Below are positions 22,094 to 35,200 of a stretch of DNA of 64,000 bases, in pieces. Below the pieces are notes generated by a model. It saw nothing but the letters and a program-made list of their open reading frames with translations. It did not search any database and was not told the DNA's origin. Location of the stretch: contig NC_086382.1 in the NCBI RefSeq assembly GCF_036588685.1, forward strand, positions 61,212,987-61,276,986, given 5' to 3'. The stretch's first letter is position 1. Each line of letters opens with the position of its first letter. Both the position numbers and the translations under genes were made by a program. This DNA comes from Mytilus trossulus (Eukaryota > Mollusca > Bivalvia > Mytilida > Mytilidae).

Positions 22094-25000
22094 CTAATGC
22101 AAATTAAAAAAACACATTGTTTAATAACACATCACAATATTGCATTTTTTTAGCATGAATCGAGATCACAATTTCAATGTATAACCTAAGTTTGCAATAG
22201 CATGATAGTTGTTTTTCTTGAACGTTAATAACGACAATAATGATTAGAAAAGTAATAAGCTGTGTACGTTGGGTTAATTAGAGCAAACGGAACGAAGAAC
22301 TGAAAAATCTGACTGCAATCGGATAGTATAAATCCTTCCTTGCAAAATATCAGCTGTTAAATTAGAAACACAAATAGCTAAAAACGGACAAAATATGAGC
22401 AATTTAAGCTATCATAATGATAGACAATTAAATTTTTATTGCTGACTGAACATGCAAATAGCGTGTATTAAATACGTGTTATAAACTTTTTATGAGGATT
22501 TCAATTATTCAATCTATATCAATGACGTCAGACACTCAAGTCAATCCATGTGTTCGTAGATAGATCTTTTTGTGTTCTGTTAAATTGTCCCTTTTAAAAT
22601 TGTCCCTTTTAAAATTGTTATGCGATGATGACTGATGAACCCATATTTTAACTATTTTATTAATTGTGACTGTTTATTTAACGCATCATGTAAATATAAC
22701 GGAATTTGATGAGACTGTTATTAAAGAGAGAGGGTTAGCGCTATAGAACCAGGTTTAATCCACCATTTTCTACATTTGAAAATGCCTGTACCAAGTCAGG
22801 AATATGACAGTTCTTGTCTATTCGTTTTTGATGCGTTTTGTTATTTGATTTTGCCATGTGATTATGGACTTTTCGTATTAATTTTCCTCTGAGTTCAGTA
22901 TTTTTGTGATTTTTCGATATATTGATAAAAAGAATATTTCTACTGGTAGAAAAATATTTCAGTATAAAGATTAATGCATAGCTGGATCATCAAGATGTTT
23001 GACTAAACTTCTTTCGAAAGTGCGGACTATTATCATTTCTACAGTAAGAAATGACCTTCAAAAATATTGTGATGAGATATATTCAACCAGTGGTGTCAAT
23101 ACATGTAAGATCGATGTGGAATCTCCAAACTTCTTAAGATCTACTAATAAATCTTACATCTCAATCTGTGCAATTTTGCAGCAACATTATAAGATAAGAT
23201 TTTCCCACGCTTTACACTTATATACCCTATTCTCAATTAAAGATCGACTCCATCATCACCTTGATAAAAGCTTTTTCTCTAAAAATGCGTATCGTGGATA
23301 TAAATGTTTCTTTTTGTGTTACAATATTCCTTATTTTGTGAAGATCCACACTGATGGTGATATGATCAAAATGCTTGACTTTTTAATCGACAATATATTT
23401 GTTGAGTTTTGAGGAATGATATTTCAACAGACAGTGAATATTCCAATGGGTATTACTTGTACATCCGTTCTGTTTTACTTGTTTTTATAATTGTATGAAG
23501 CCGAATTCATTCTAAAACTAAAAGGCAGAAGGAAAAAGCACCTTGCAAAATACTTTCATTTTAGTTTCAATCATATTGGTGATGTCATATCACTGAATAC
23601 TAGTAACCATTTTTTAAGTCAGTTCTGGCATCTTATATATCCCAGGCAACTTTTGATTTACAGATCAGCCAATTATCTTTCAAAGAACATCTTACAAGTA
23701 AATAAGTTTATTTACATAAATATTTGATGTAAATACTGGCGTTACCACTGTGTTCTAGCTCAATTTCAAATATTAAACATTTAAAGCAATCAAAGGAAGA
23801 TGTTCGATATATTTTGTGAAGAAGAAAGACATTATACGTTAATATTTGTAGGGAACATGAGCGCGTCGATCTAAAATCATAACCGTTATTGTCTTATTAG
23901 GCCACACCAATTTAATTTCTTGTTCTACGGATTTTTGGACTCCAAAATTTGGGGCGAGCGAGCGATTTGAAAATTTTGATAAAAAAATATTTAATTTGCT
24001 TATTTTAGAGGCGAAGCTTGAAAAGTAAAGGCGGGCGATTATAATTTTTTTTGGTAAACATAAAATAGTAGGTTTTGACAATATTAAAACTTGATTTATC
24101 ACTTCTACTTTGACATTTCTTTAATTTCTGAAGTATTTTTCCCGGTTCACCAAGAAATAATTAAATCTGGTCTATGTACATGATGTATGTGTTACTGACA
24201 ATAAGCATGATAAGACAATTCTCAATCCAAGTCATAATCAGTTTGAGGACAACCCCTTAATGTTATAAATATCCCTTTTACATGTTTTATGAGGGATCAA
24301 TACAAGTTAATATTCAAAATATGATATATTTGTTTGTTCAATAGCTCACATTTTCTCAAATAACTATATATCTATCTGGTTTTAAATGGTCAAAACATGT
24401 CCAAGAATTTGTGTAATATTCCTGGACTTTAACCATTTTAACACATTTACTTTAACAGTTTAATATTATTCAAAATAAGTGGACCCCTCTTTTAGAAAAA
24501 GTTGATATGATGTACTAGAAGAACTATACACATCATTGGTATTTCTATTTTCTTTTCTACATCAGTAAAATGACCCCTTGTCAGTAAGTAAGTAAGTAAA
24601 TTTTATTTAAAGTCGGCATATATATACATAATAACAAGAAAACATGAGCTCTGGTGAGCTCTTTAACCGACTATCGATTGTCTGAGGGATAGTTGTTCTC
24701 AAACTGATAATAACACACACAGGTCAAAGTACGGCCTTTTACACAGGGCTTTGATACAGACCAAACAGCAAGCTAAAAAAAGACCCCGAAAATTATTAAC
24801 GTACACAATTCGAACAGGAAAACCAACAATCTAATTTATATATCCGAACGGGAAAATATCAATGAAGATCAATGAATAACATCACCAAACGATAACTGCT
24901 GAACGACAGGCCCCTGAATCAACCAGGACAGGTGCATAAACATGCAGCGACTATAGATAGTTGTGTTTCCCCAGCATACAAAATAATTGCAGTTGAAGGC

Positions 25001-27111
25001 AAATCCTTCAGAAGTTCTTTGTACTTTATTCTAACAACGAACATTTTTAAATAGGGAATATAAGTAAGAGGGAAAGAAACCATTTTTTTGTTCTTTAAAG
25101 GTATTCCCGCTGTTATATATTTACATCGGAGCACTCCCACTTTAAATAAATAGGTTTCATGCTTAAACAAATATTCTCACAGATATTTACACAGTGTGAT
25201 AGGGTGCTTTTATGTTTTAAAATAGTTATATACAGGTTAGACTGTGACTTCAAAAACAAATGTTGATATTTTTTTATAATATTTAAGGTGCGGGAAATGG
25301 ACATGATTACATTTCCGGATGCGGGAAGCGGGAATATAAAAAAAATAAAAATATTCTGTTTTGAAAAACAAAGGTGCGGGCGGGTCCGTCGAACAAGGAA
25401 TCAAATTGGTGTGGCCTTAGATTTGATTTTTTAGGGATTGTTTTAGAAGGCCAATCCTATGGTAAAGTCAATGTGTTTTAATGTTTTATCCTTTGATTTT
25501 GCAATTTGATTAGGAATTTTCCGTTTTGAATTTTCCTCGGAGTTCAGTATTTTTGTGATTTTATTTTTATTATCAATATAAGTTCAATGTCAAATTATTA
25601 TTTCTCAATGATAATATACATACCGAATATATCTCCAGCAGAAGAATATTTTGGAATCTGTTGTGAAATTGTTGTAGAAAGCTGGTCAAAATAAATATGG
25701 AGGACGATGTAGTTTTGTCTGTAATACATATATCATGTGTTACAATACATGAAACAAAGTAAAATTTCATACAGTACTGCCTGATTTTCTAACCTTAATA
25801 GTAATATATACTTATTGACTGGATATGAGTGGAAAAGTAAGTTTATTGTTCCGTGGGACATTTTGACGTCAACTCTATACTAGATACAATTGGTAAAACA
25901 CGACGTCGTTACTCCAGCGTTATTTTCAAACTCCTCCAATTGTGTAGCTGCATTTATTAAAATTCCGCAAAATATAATGACGCTTGCAGTCAAATAGTTT
26001 CATACGTGTACAATAGCTGGATATTTTTGGCCGGTTCAATACTTCAAAGCTTGTTATTTGCAAAATAGTGTATAGGATTAAGCACATTTTTTCTAGAGGT
26101 TATTGATGTGTAAACCGGGGCGATTAACTCACAAACTGAATAAAAGTCCGAAGGACTTTAAAGTTGAGTTTGTGAGTAAGAGCCCCGGTTTACACATCAA
26201 TAACTTCTAGAAAAAAATGTGTTTAATCCTTATAATACTTCCGCCAAACATTTGTGATATCTAATTAACAATTTTTTGTTGATGGCTACTATATATATAT
26301 ATATATATATATATTTACATTTGTACCATCAAAAGCACAATGGCAAGTAGTTACTAAGGAGTACGCCGCCATCTTGACTTTCTAAAAACCATAAATGTCC
26401 GATATATACAACGGAATCTTAAATGAAATAGCACCTACCTCAAAAACTTCATTTTAATTAAATGTTATCCGAATAAGCGTACACGTAACAAAATAATCTT
26501 TCCCTTGAAAATTTCCATTCGTATGACGTCGTGTTTTTGCCATGGCGTAAATTCGCCAAATCTTTCCTGAAATTTCGCAGATTTTTTATAAATTTTATTT
26601 TTATACATTTTCGAAGCTTCAGTGCAGTAAATTTATTTCCTTTTTGTGTTATATATGCACTAGAATAGTCACAACTATTATGCAATTGTTTTTAAATCTC
26701 GATTTGCTGAAAATCCCGGGATCACTGGAAGCTTGTGTATCGCCCATGAATAGATTACAAAACTCAAACGTAGTTTCGGAAACACGGTTTATCGAAGTGT
26801 TAACTTGGAGAAAAATTCTAATTGACCAATCCAATTCATGCATTTATAGATATGCAAATCATATAAGAATTATAAAATATTGTTTACTTTTTTGTATAGA
26901 AAATAATTACTGAGGTATAATAATGTTACCTGTTATATAGATATAGGAAGATGTAGTATGATGGCTAATGAGACACCTCTTCTTCCGAAAATCAATTTGT
27001 AAAGTAAACTGTTTGTTTATGTAATTAAGGTCTTTCCCTTACGTGAGGAAAGACCTTATTGTTTTTAAGGTCTTTCCTCTCCGTGAGGAAAGACCTTATT
27101 GTTTTTCGCAT

Positions 27112-27146
<35 letters not shown>

Positions 27147-29231
27147 CATCCAGCATTTGTTTGACATGGCCTCCCCTCGTTTCTATTGAAGTTATCAAAA
27201 CCAAATATGGACCATCGGTAGACCTCATTATGAAGTATTACCAGATGAGGCTGTGTAGGATTTCATCATCCCCTTTAGAAGTTATCTCCCTTTTATTGAT
27301 TTTTTTCAACATGACCCCCCCTCGTTGTTTTTAAAGATATCATGATCTTATTTGGACAATAGGTACATCTCATCATGATGTATTACCATATGAGGCTGCA
27401 TAGAATTTCATCATCCCCTTTGAGAGTTATTTCCCCTTGAAACAATTTCTTTCCTTTGCTCATTTCTCAAAAAATGTTAGAGATAGAATCGATTTGAAAA
27501 CGGCAACATGTACAGGAACAGATGGCAATGTTAATGAACATATACAATCATTTTGTTATTAACCCTTATAAGGAGTTATTCCCCTTGAAAAATTGTATAC
27601 AATTTTAGAAAAAATCTATTGCAAGAACCTGAAGTCGTAGAGACTTGGGACCTTCACCAATAATCTTTAATTCATGTGACCTTCAATATGCACCCAAGGT
27701 CAAAGGTCACAGAGTGCAAAAAAAAATTACGCTGCAATTTCAAGCTTACATATTAGGAAAACGATAAGACTTTGCTGCCTACATACAGCGTATAAAATGT
27801 TCCTCTCGACGAACTCTACAATTTATATAATAAGCCCAAAAATGTCCGACCGTCTGTTCAAAAGTCACAACGGGATGATTCTTAAAAGTATAGTATTTTG
27901 TGTATATCTTTTTAAAGGTAACAGATATCAACCCACTATAAACTTAAAAGATGATCAGTAGTTCAAGACCTTCAATTTGAGGTCAATGTCAGGTCATGAT
28001 GAAATTTCACCTTGACCTTCACATTATACTATTACCTTGACCTTGTGATATTTAAAAGGTCAAGTGGTCCTGAGTTGAATGGTGATAGTCCCATGTCTTT
28101 ACGACTTCCGGTTCTCAAGTTTTGTATTGCATCATATATTTGATGATTAATTGTGACCTTAGTGAACTTTAAAATTGTCTTAATTCTTTTTCTATAATGT
28201 TGTCCTTTAACTGTAGATCATTTATCATTTAACAGATTTGAGATATCTATTGTCGTTTAAGAGATAATGCAGTTTTAAGTTTTGCGAGCGGAGGCATGTA
28301 TTTCTGAATCATCAAGAGCTTACCACTTAAAATGTTTAAGAAATTGAAGAGGTTGACATAGTTATATGTCTGACAAAATACCAAAAACATTCCATTTAAA
28401 AAAACACTAAGAAATTCAATTTGAAATTTTCATGTTTTGCATTGACTTTGTAAGTTTCATAATTTCTATTTATATAGTTGATATTGCATCATTATTTGCA
28501 CTTTGTCAAATGGGGTCATCTGATATATCAAATTGAAGGTCTTAATAAACTCTACTTAAAAATGAAAATTTGAAACCCCCTTTTCATCCAAGGGAGACGG
28601 GTGGGGTCATTTAGTGCAAACATTCAAATTTCTCAGATGGTAAGGTTGTCGCATATCAAATGAAAGAACATAAAGCGAACATTTCAAATTTCAAATTGAC
28701 GTCTCCCAAAAATGAGTTGGATGGGGTCATTGAGTGCAAAAAATAAATGTTCTTTTAAGGTAGGGTTGTTGTATATCAAATGAAAGGTCATGATGTGTAC
28801 ATTTCAAATAGCAAATTCCTGACCTTCAAAAATTAGTAAGATAGGGTTATTGAGTGCAAAAATCAAACTTTCTAGAATATGGCGTTGTCGCATATCAAAT
28901 GAAAGCTCATCTACTCTATGTTACATATATAATAATTCCGATCTCAAAAATGTAGGCGGATGAGGTCATTAAGTGATAAAAGTAAAAAGTTTCAGAAGGT
29001 ATGCTTGTCGTATATCAAACGAAAGGTCGTACAAAGTACATTATGAAAGCATCACTTTTACAGGAAAGACCTTTCAATTGTTTTACAAACAATTGAGATA
29101 GTTAAGGTCTTTCCCCTACGTGAGGAAAGACCTTATTGTTAAGGTCTTTCCCCTACGTGAGGAAAGACCTTATTGTTTTTCTAATTAAGGTCTTTCCTCT
29201 CCGCGAGGAAAGACCTTATTGTTTTTCGCAT

Positions 29232-29271
<40 letters not shown>

Positions 29272-32200
29272 CATCCAGCATTTGTTTGACATGGCCTCCC
29301 CTCGTTTCTATTGGAGTTATCAAAACCAAATATGGACCATCGGTAGACCTCATTATGAAGTATTACCAGATGAGGCTGTGTAGGATTTCATCATCCCCTT
29401 TAGAAGTTATCTCCCTTTAATTGATTTTTTTCAACATGGCCCCCCCTCGTTGTTTTTAAAGATATCATGATCTTATTTGGACAATAGGTACATCTCATCA
29501 TGATGTATTACCATATGAGGCTGCATAGAATTTCATCATCCCCTTCGAGAGTTATTTCCCCTTGAAACAATTTCTTTCCTTTGCTCATTTCTCAAAAAAT
29601 GTTAGAGATAGAATCGATTTGATAACGGCAACATGTACAGGAACAGATGGCAATGTTAATGAACATATACAATCATTTTGTTATTAACCCTTATAAGGAG
29701 TTATTCCCCTTGAAAAATTGTATACAATTTTAGAAAAAATCTATTTCGAGAACTGGAAGTCGTAGAGACTTGGGACCTTCACCAATAATCTTTAATTCAT
29801 GTGACCTTCAATATGCACCCGAAGTCAAAGGTCACAGAGTGCAAAAAAAAATTACGCTGCAATTTCAAGCTTACATATTAGGAAAACGATAAGACTTTGC
29901 TGCCTACATACAGCGTATAAAATGTTCCTCTCGACGAACTCTACATTTTATATAATAAGCCCAAAAATGTCCGACCGTCTGTTCAAAAGTTACAACGGGA
30001 TGATTATTAAAAGTATAGTATTTTGTGTATATCTTTTTAAAGGTAACAGATATCAACCTACTATAAACTGAAAAGATGATCAGTAATTCAAGACCTTCAA
30101 TTTGAGGTCAATATCAGGTCATGATGAAATTTCACCTTGACCTTCACATTATACTATGACCTTGACCTTGTGATATTTAAAAGGTCAAGTGGTCCTGAGT
30201 TGAATAGTGATAGTCCCATGTCTTTACGACTTCCGGTTCTCAAGTTTTGTATTGCATCATATATTTGATGATTAATTGTGACCTTAGTGAACTTTAAAAT
30301 TGTCTTAATTCTTTTTCTATAATGTTGTCCTTTAAATGAAGATCATTTATCATTTAAAAGATTTGAGATATCTATTGTCGTTTTAGAGATAATGCAGTTT
30401 TAAGTTTTGCGAGCGGAGGCATGTATTTCTGAATCATCAAGAGCTTACCACTTAAAATGTTTAAGAAATTGAAGAGGTTGACATAGTTATATGTTTGACC
30501 AAATACCAAAAACATTCCATGGAAAAAAACACCAAAAATTCAATTTGAAATTTTCATGTTTTGCATTGACTTTGTAAGTTTCATAATTTCTATTTATATA
30601 GTTGATATTGCATCATTATTTGCACTTTGTCAAATGGGGTCATCTGATATATCAAATTGAAGGTCTTAATAAACTCTACTTAAAAATGAAAATTTGAAAC
30701 CCCCTTTTCATCCAAGGGAGACGGGTGGGGTCATTTAGTGCAAACATTCAAATTTCTCAGATGGTAAGGTTGTCGCATATCAAATGAAAGAACATAAAGC
30801 GAACATTTCAAATTTCAAATTGACGTCTCCCAAAAATGAGTTGGAAGGGGTCATTGAGTGCAAAAAATAAATGTTCTTTTAAGGTAGGGTTGTTGTATAT
30901 CAAATGAAAGGTCATGATGTGTACATTACAAATAGCAAATTCCTGACCTCCAAAAATTAGTTGGATGGGGTTATTGAGTGCAAAAATCAAACTTTCTAGA
31001 ATATGGCGTTGTCGCATATCAAATGAAAGCTCATCTACTCTATGTTACATATATAATAATTCCGATCTCAAAAATGTAGGCGGATGAGGTCATTAAGTGA
31101 TAAAAGTAAAAAGTTTCAGAAGGTATGCTTGTCGTATATCAAACGAAAGGTCGTACAAAGTACATTATGAAAGCATCACTTTTACAGGAAAGACCTTTCA
31201 ATTGTTTTACAAACAATTGAGATACTAGTGTTTTTTTTTCTTTTTCTTTTTTTTCTTTTTTTTCTTCCAACATTTGTTTGACAAGGCCTCCTCCCCTTTC
31301 TGTTGAAGTTATCAAGACCAAATATGGACCATCGATAGACCTCATCATGAACTTTTACAAGATGAACTTTTGTAGGATTTCATCATCCCCTTTAGAAGTT
31401 ATCTTCCTTTTATTGATTTTTTTCATCATGGCCCCCCTTAAATGTTTTAAAAGATATCATGACCTTATTTAGACAATAGCTAGATCTTATCATGATGTGT
31501 TACCATATGAGGCTGCTAAGGATTTCATCATCCCTTATGAGAGTTATGTCCCCTTGAATCAATTTCTTTCTTTCACATTTTTCTCAAAAAGTATTCAAGC
31601 TAGAATCGATTTGAAAACAGCAACATGTACAAGAACAGATGACAATGTTAATGAACATGTACAATCATTTTGTTATTAATCCTTATAAGGAGTTATTCCC
31701 CTTGAAAAATTGTACATAATTTTTGAAAAATTGTATTTCAAGAACCAGAAGTCGTAGAGACTTGGGACCTTCACCAATAATCTGTAATTCATGTGACCTT
31801 TACTATGCACCCAAGGTCAAAGGTCACCGAGTGCAAAAAAAAATTACGCTGCAATTTTAAGCTTCCATATTAAGAAAACGATAAGAGTTTGCTGCATACT
31901 TACAGCGTATAAAATGTTCCTCTCGACGAGCTCTACATTTTATACACTGAGCTCAAAAGAGTCCGACCGTCTGTTCAAAAGTTACGACGGGATGATTCTT
32001 AAAAGTATAGTATTGTGTATATATCTTTTTAAAGTTAACAGATATCAACCTACTATAAACTTAAAAGATGATCAGTAGTTCAATACCTTCAATTTGAGGT
32101 CAATGTCAGGTCATGATGAAATTTCACCTTGACCTTCACAGTATACTATGACCTTGACCTTGTGATATTTGAAAGGTCAAGTGGTCCTGAGTTGAATGGT

Positions 32201-35200
32201 GCTAGTCCCATGTCTCTACGACTTCCGGTTCTTAAGTTTGGTATTGCATCATATATTTGATGATTAATTGTGACCTTGGTAAACTTTGAAATTGTCCCAA
32301 TTCTTTTTCTATAATGTTATCCTTCAACTGTAGATCATTCATCATTTAACAGATTTGAGATATCTATTGTTGTTGTAAAGATAATGCAGTTTGAAGTTTT
32401 GCAAACGGAGGCATGTATTTCTGAATCAACAAGAGCGTACCTCTTAAAATGTTTTAGAAATTGAAGAGGTTAACATAGTTTTATGTTGGACAAAATACCA
32501 AAAACATTCCATGGAAAAAAACGCCAAAAATTCAATTTGAAATTTTCAAGTTTTGCATTGACTTTGTAAGTTTCATAACTTCTATTTATATAGTTGATAT
32601 TGCATCATTTTTTGCACTTTATCAAATGGGGTCATCTGATATATCAAATTGAAGGTCTTAATAAACTCTACTTAAAAATGAAAATTTAAAAACCCCTTTT
32701 CTTCCCAGGAGAACGGGTGGGGTCATTTAGTGCAAACATTAAAATTTCTCAGATGGTAAGGTTGTCGCATATCAAATGAATGAACATAAAGCGTACATTT
32801 CAAATTTAAAATTGACGTCTCCCAAAAATGGGTTGGATGGGGTCATTGAGTGCAAAAAATAAATATTCTTTTAAGATAGGGTTGTTGTATATTAAATGAA
32901 AGGTCATGATGTGTACATTCGAAATATCAAATCCCGACCTCCAAAAATTAGTTGGATAGGGTTTTAAGTGCAAAAATCAAACTTTCTAGAACATAGAGTT
33001 GTTGCATATCAAATTAATACTCATCTACTCTATGTTATTTATATCATAATTCCGATCTCAAAAATGTAGGCGGATGAGGTCATTAAGTGTTAAAAGTGGA
33101 AAGTTTCAGAAGGTATGCTTGTCGTATATCAAACGAAAGGTCGTACAAGGTACATTTCGAAAACAATACTTTTACAGGAAAGACCTTTCAATTGTTTTAC
33201 AAACAATTGAGATACTAGTTTTTCTAATTAAGGTCTTTCCTCTCCGTGAGGAAAGACCTTATTGTTTTTCTAATGTTTTTTTTTCTTTTTTTTCTTCCAG
33301 CATTTGTTTGGCTCGCCCTCCTACCGCTTCTATTGGAGTTATCAATACCAAAATTAAACCATCAATAGACCTCAACATGAACTTTTACCAGATGAACTTT
33401 TGTAGGATTTCACCTTCCCCTTAAGAAGTTATCTCCCTTTTGTTGATTTTTTTCAACATGGTCCCCCCAAAATGTGTTAAAAGATATCACGACTTTATTT
33501 GGACAAAAGGTAGATCTCATCATAATGTATTACCATATGAGGCTGCATAGGATTTCATCATCTACTTTGAGAGTTATATCCCCTTGAATCAATTTCTTTT
33601 ATTTGCATTTTTTTCAAAAAGTATTAGAGATAGAATTTAATTGAAAATGACAGCATGTATTAGAACAGATGGCAATGTTTATAAACATAAACAATTTATT
33701 TGTTATTAACCCTTATAAGGAGTTATTTCCCTTTAGAAATTAAAAATATATTTTCAAAAATTTATATTCGAGAACCGGAAGTCATAGAGACTTGTAACCT
33801 TCACCAATAATCTTAAATTCATATGACCTTTAATATGCACCCAAGGTCAAAGGTCACCGAGTGCAAACAAAAATTACGCTGCAATTTCAAGCTTACATAT
33901 TAGGAAAACGATAAGACTTTGCTGCATACATACAGCGTATGAAATGTTCTTCTCGACAAGCTCTACATTTTATACAATAAGCCCAAAAATGTCCGACCGT
34001 CTGTTCAAAAGTTACAACGGGATGATTCTTAAAAGTATAGTATTGTGTGAATATCTTTTTAAAGGTAACAGATATCAACCTACTATAAACTGCAAAGATG
34101 ATCAGTAGTTCGAGACCTTCAATTTGAGGTCAATGTCAGGTCATGATGAAATTTCACCTTGACCTTCACAGTATACTATGACCTTGACCTTGTGATAGTT
34201 GAAAGGTTAAGTGGTCCTGAGTTGAATGGTGCTAGTCCCATGTTTCTACGACTTCCGGTTCTTAAGTTTAGTATTGCATCATATATTTGATGATAAATTG
34301 TGACCTTTATGAACTTTGAAATTGTCCCAATTCTTTTTCTATAATGTTGTTGTTCAACTGTATATCGTTTATCATTTAACATATTTGAAATATCTAAAGT
34401 CCTTTTAGAGATAATGCAGTTTGAAGTTTTGCGAGCGGAGGCATGTATTTCTGAATCATCAAGAGTTTACCACTTAAAATGTCTTAGAAATTGAAGAGGT
34501 TGACATAGTTATATGTTTGACCAAATACCAAAAACATTCCATGGAAAAAAACACCAAAAAATCAATTTGAAATTTTCAAGTTTTGCATTGACTTTGTAAG
34601 TTTCATAACTTCTATTTATATAGTTGATATTGCATCATTATTTGCACTTTGTCAAATGGGGTCATCTGATATATCAAATTGAAGGTCTCAATAAACTCTA
34701 CTTAAAAATGAAAATTTTAAACCTCCTTTTCATCCCAGGGGGATGGGTGGGGTCATTTAGTGCAAACATTCAAATTTCTCAGATGGTAAGGTTGTTGCAT
34801 ATCAAATGAAAGAACATAAAGCGTACATTTCAAATTTCAAATTGACGTCTCCAAAAAATTGGTTGGATGGGGTCATTGAGTGCAAAAAATAAATTTTCTT
34901 TTAAGGTAGGGTTGTTGTATATCAAATGAAAGGTCATGATGTGTTCATTTGATATATCAAATTCCCGACCTCCAAAAATTAGTTGGATAGGGTTATTAAG
35001 TGCAAAAATCAAACTTTTTAGAACATGGTGTTGTCGCATATCAAATGAAAGCTCATCTACTCTGTTCCATGTATCATAATTCCGATCTCAAAAATGTAGG
35101 CGGATGAGGTCATTAAGTGTAAAAAGCGAAAAGTTTCAGAAGGTATGCTGTCTTATATCAAACGAAAGGTCGTACAAATTACAATACGAAAACATCACTT

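Noticed and set aside
27025..27334. Poly-Lys / poly-Phe ORFs at the long T runs (also 29136-29420)
   Set aside because: They are translations of homopolymer T runs and hairpins in satellite units 1 and 2.
30808..31017. Repeated 69-codon reverse-strand ORF in several satellite units (also near 34830, 36809, 38842, 40822)
   Set aside because: It is a translation of the 120-bp subrepeats (in-frame by length); unit 1 has a stop in the same frame and there is no start-site or domain conservation.
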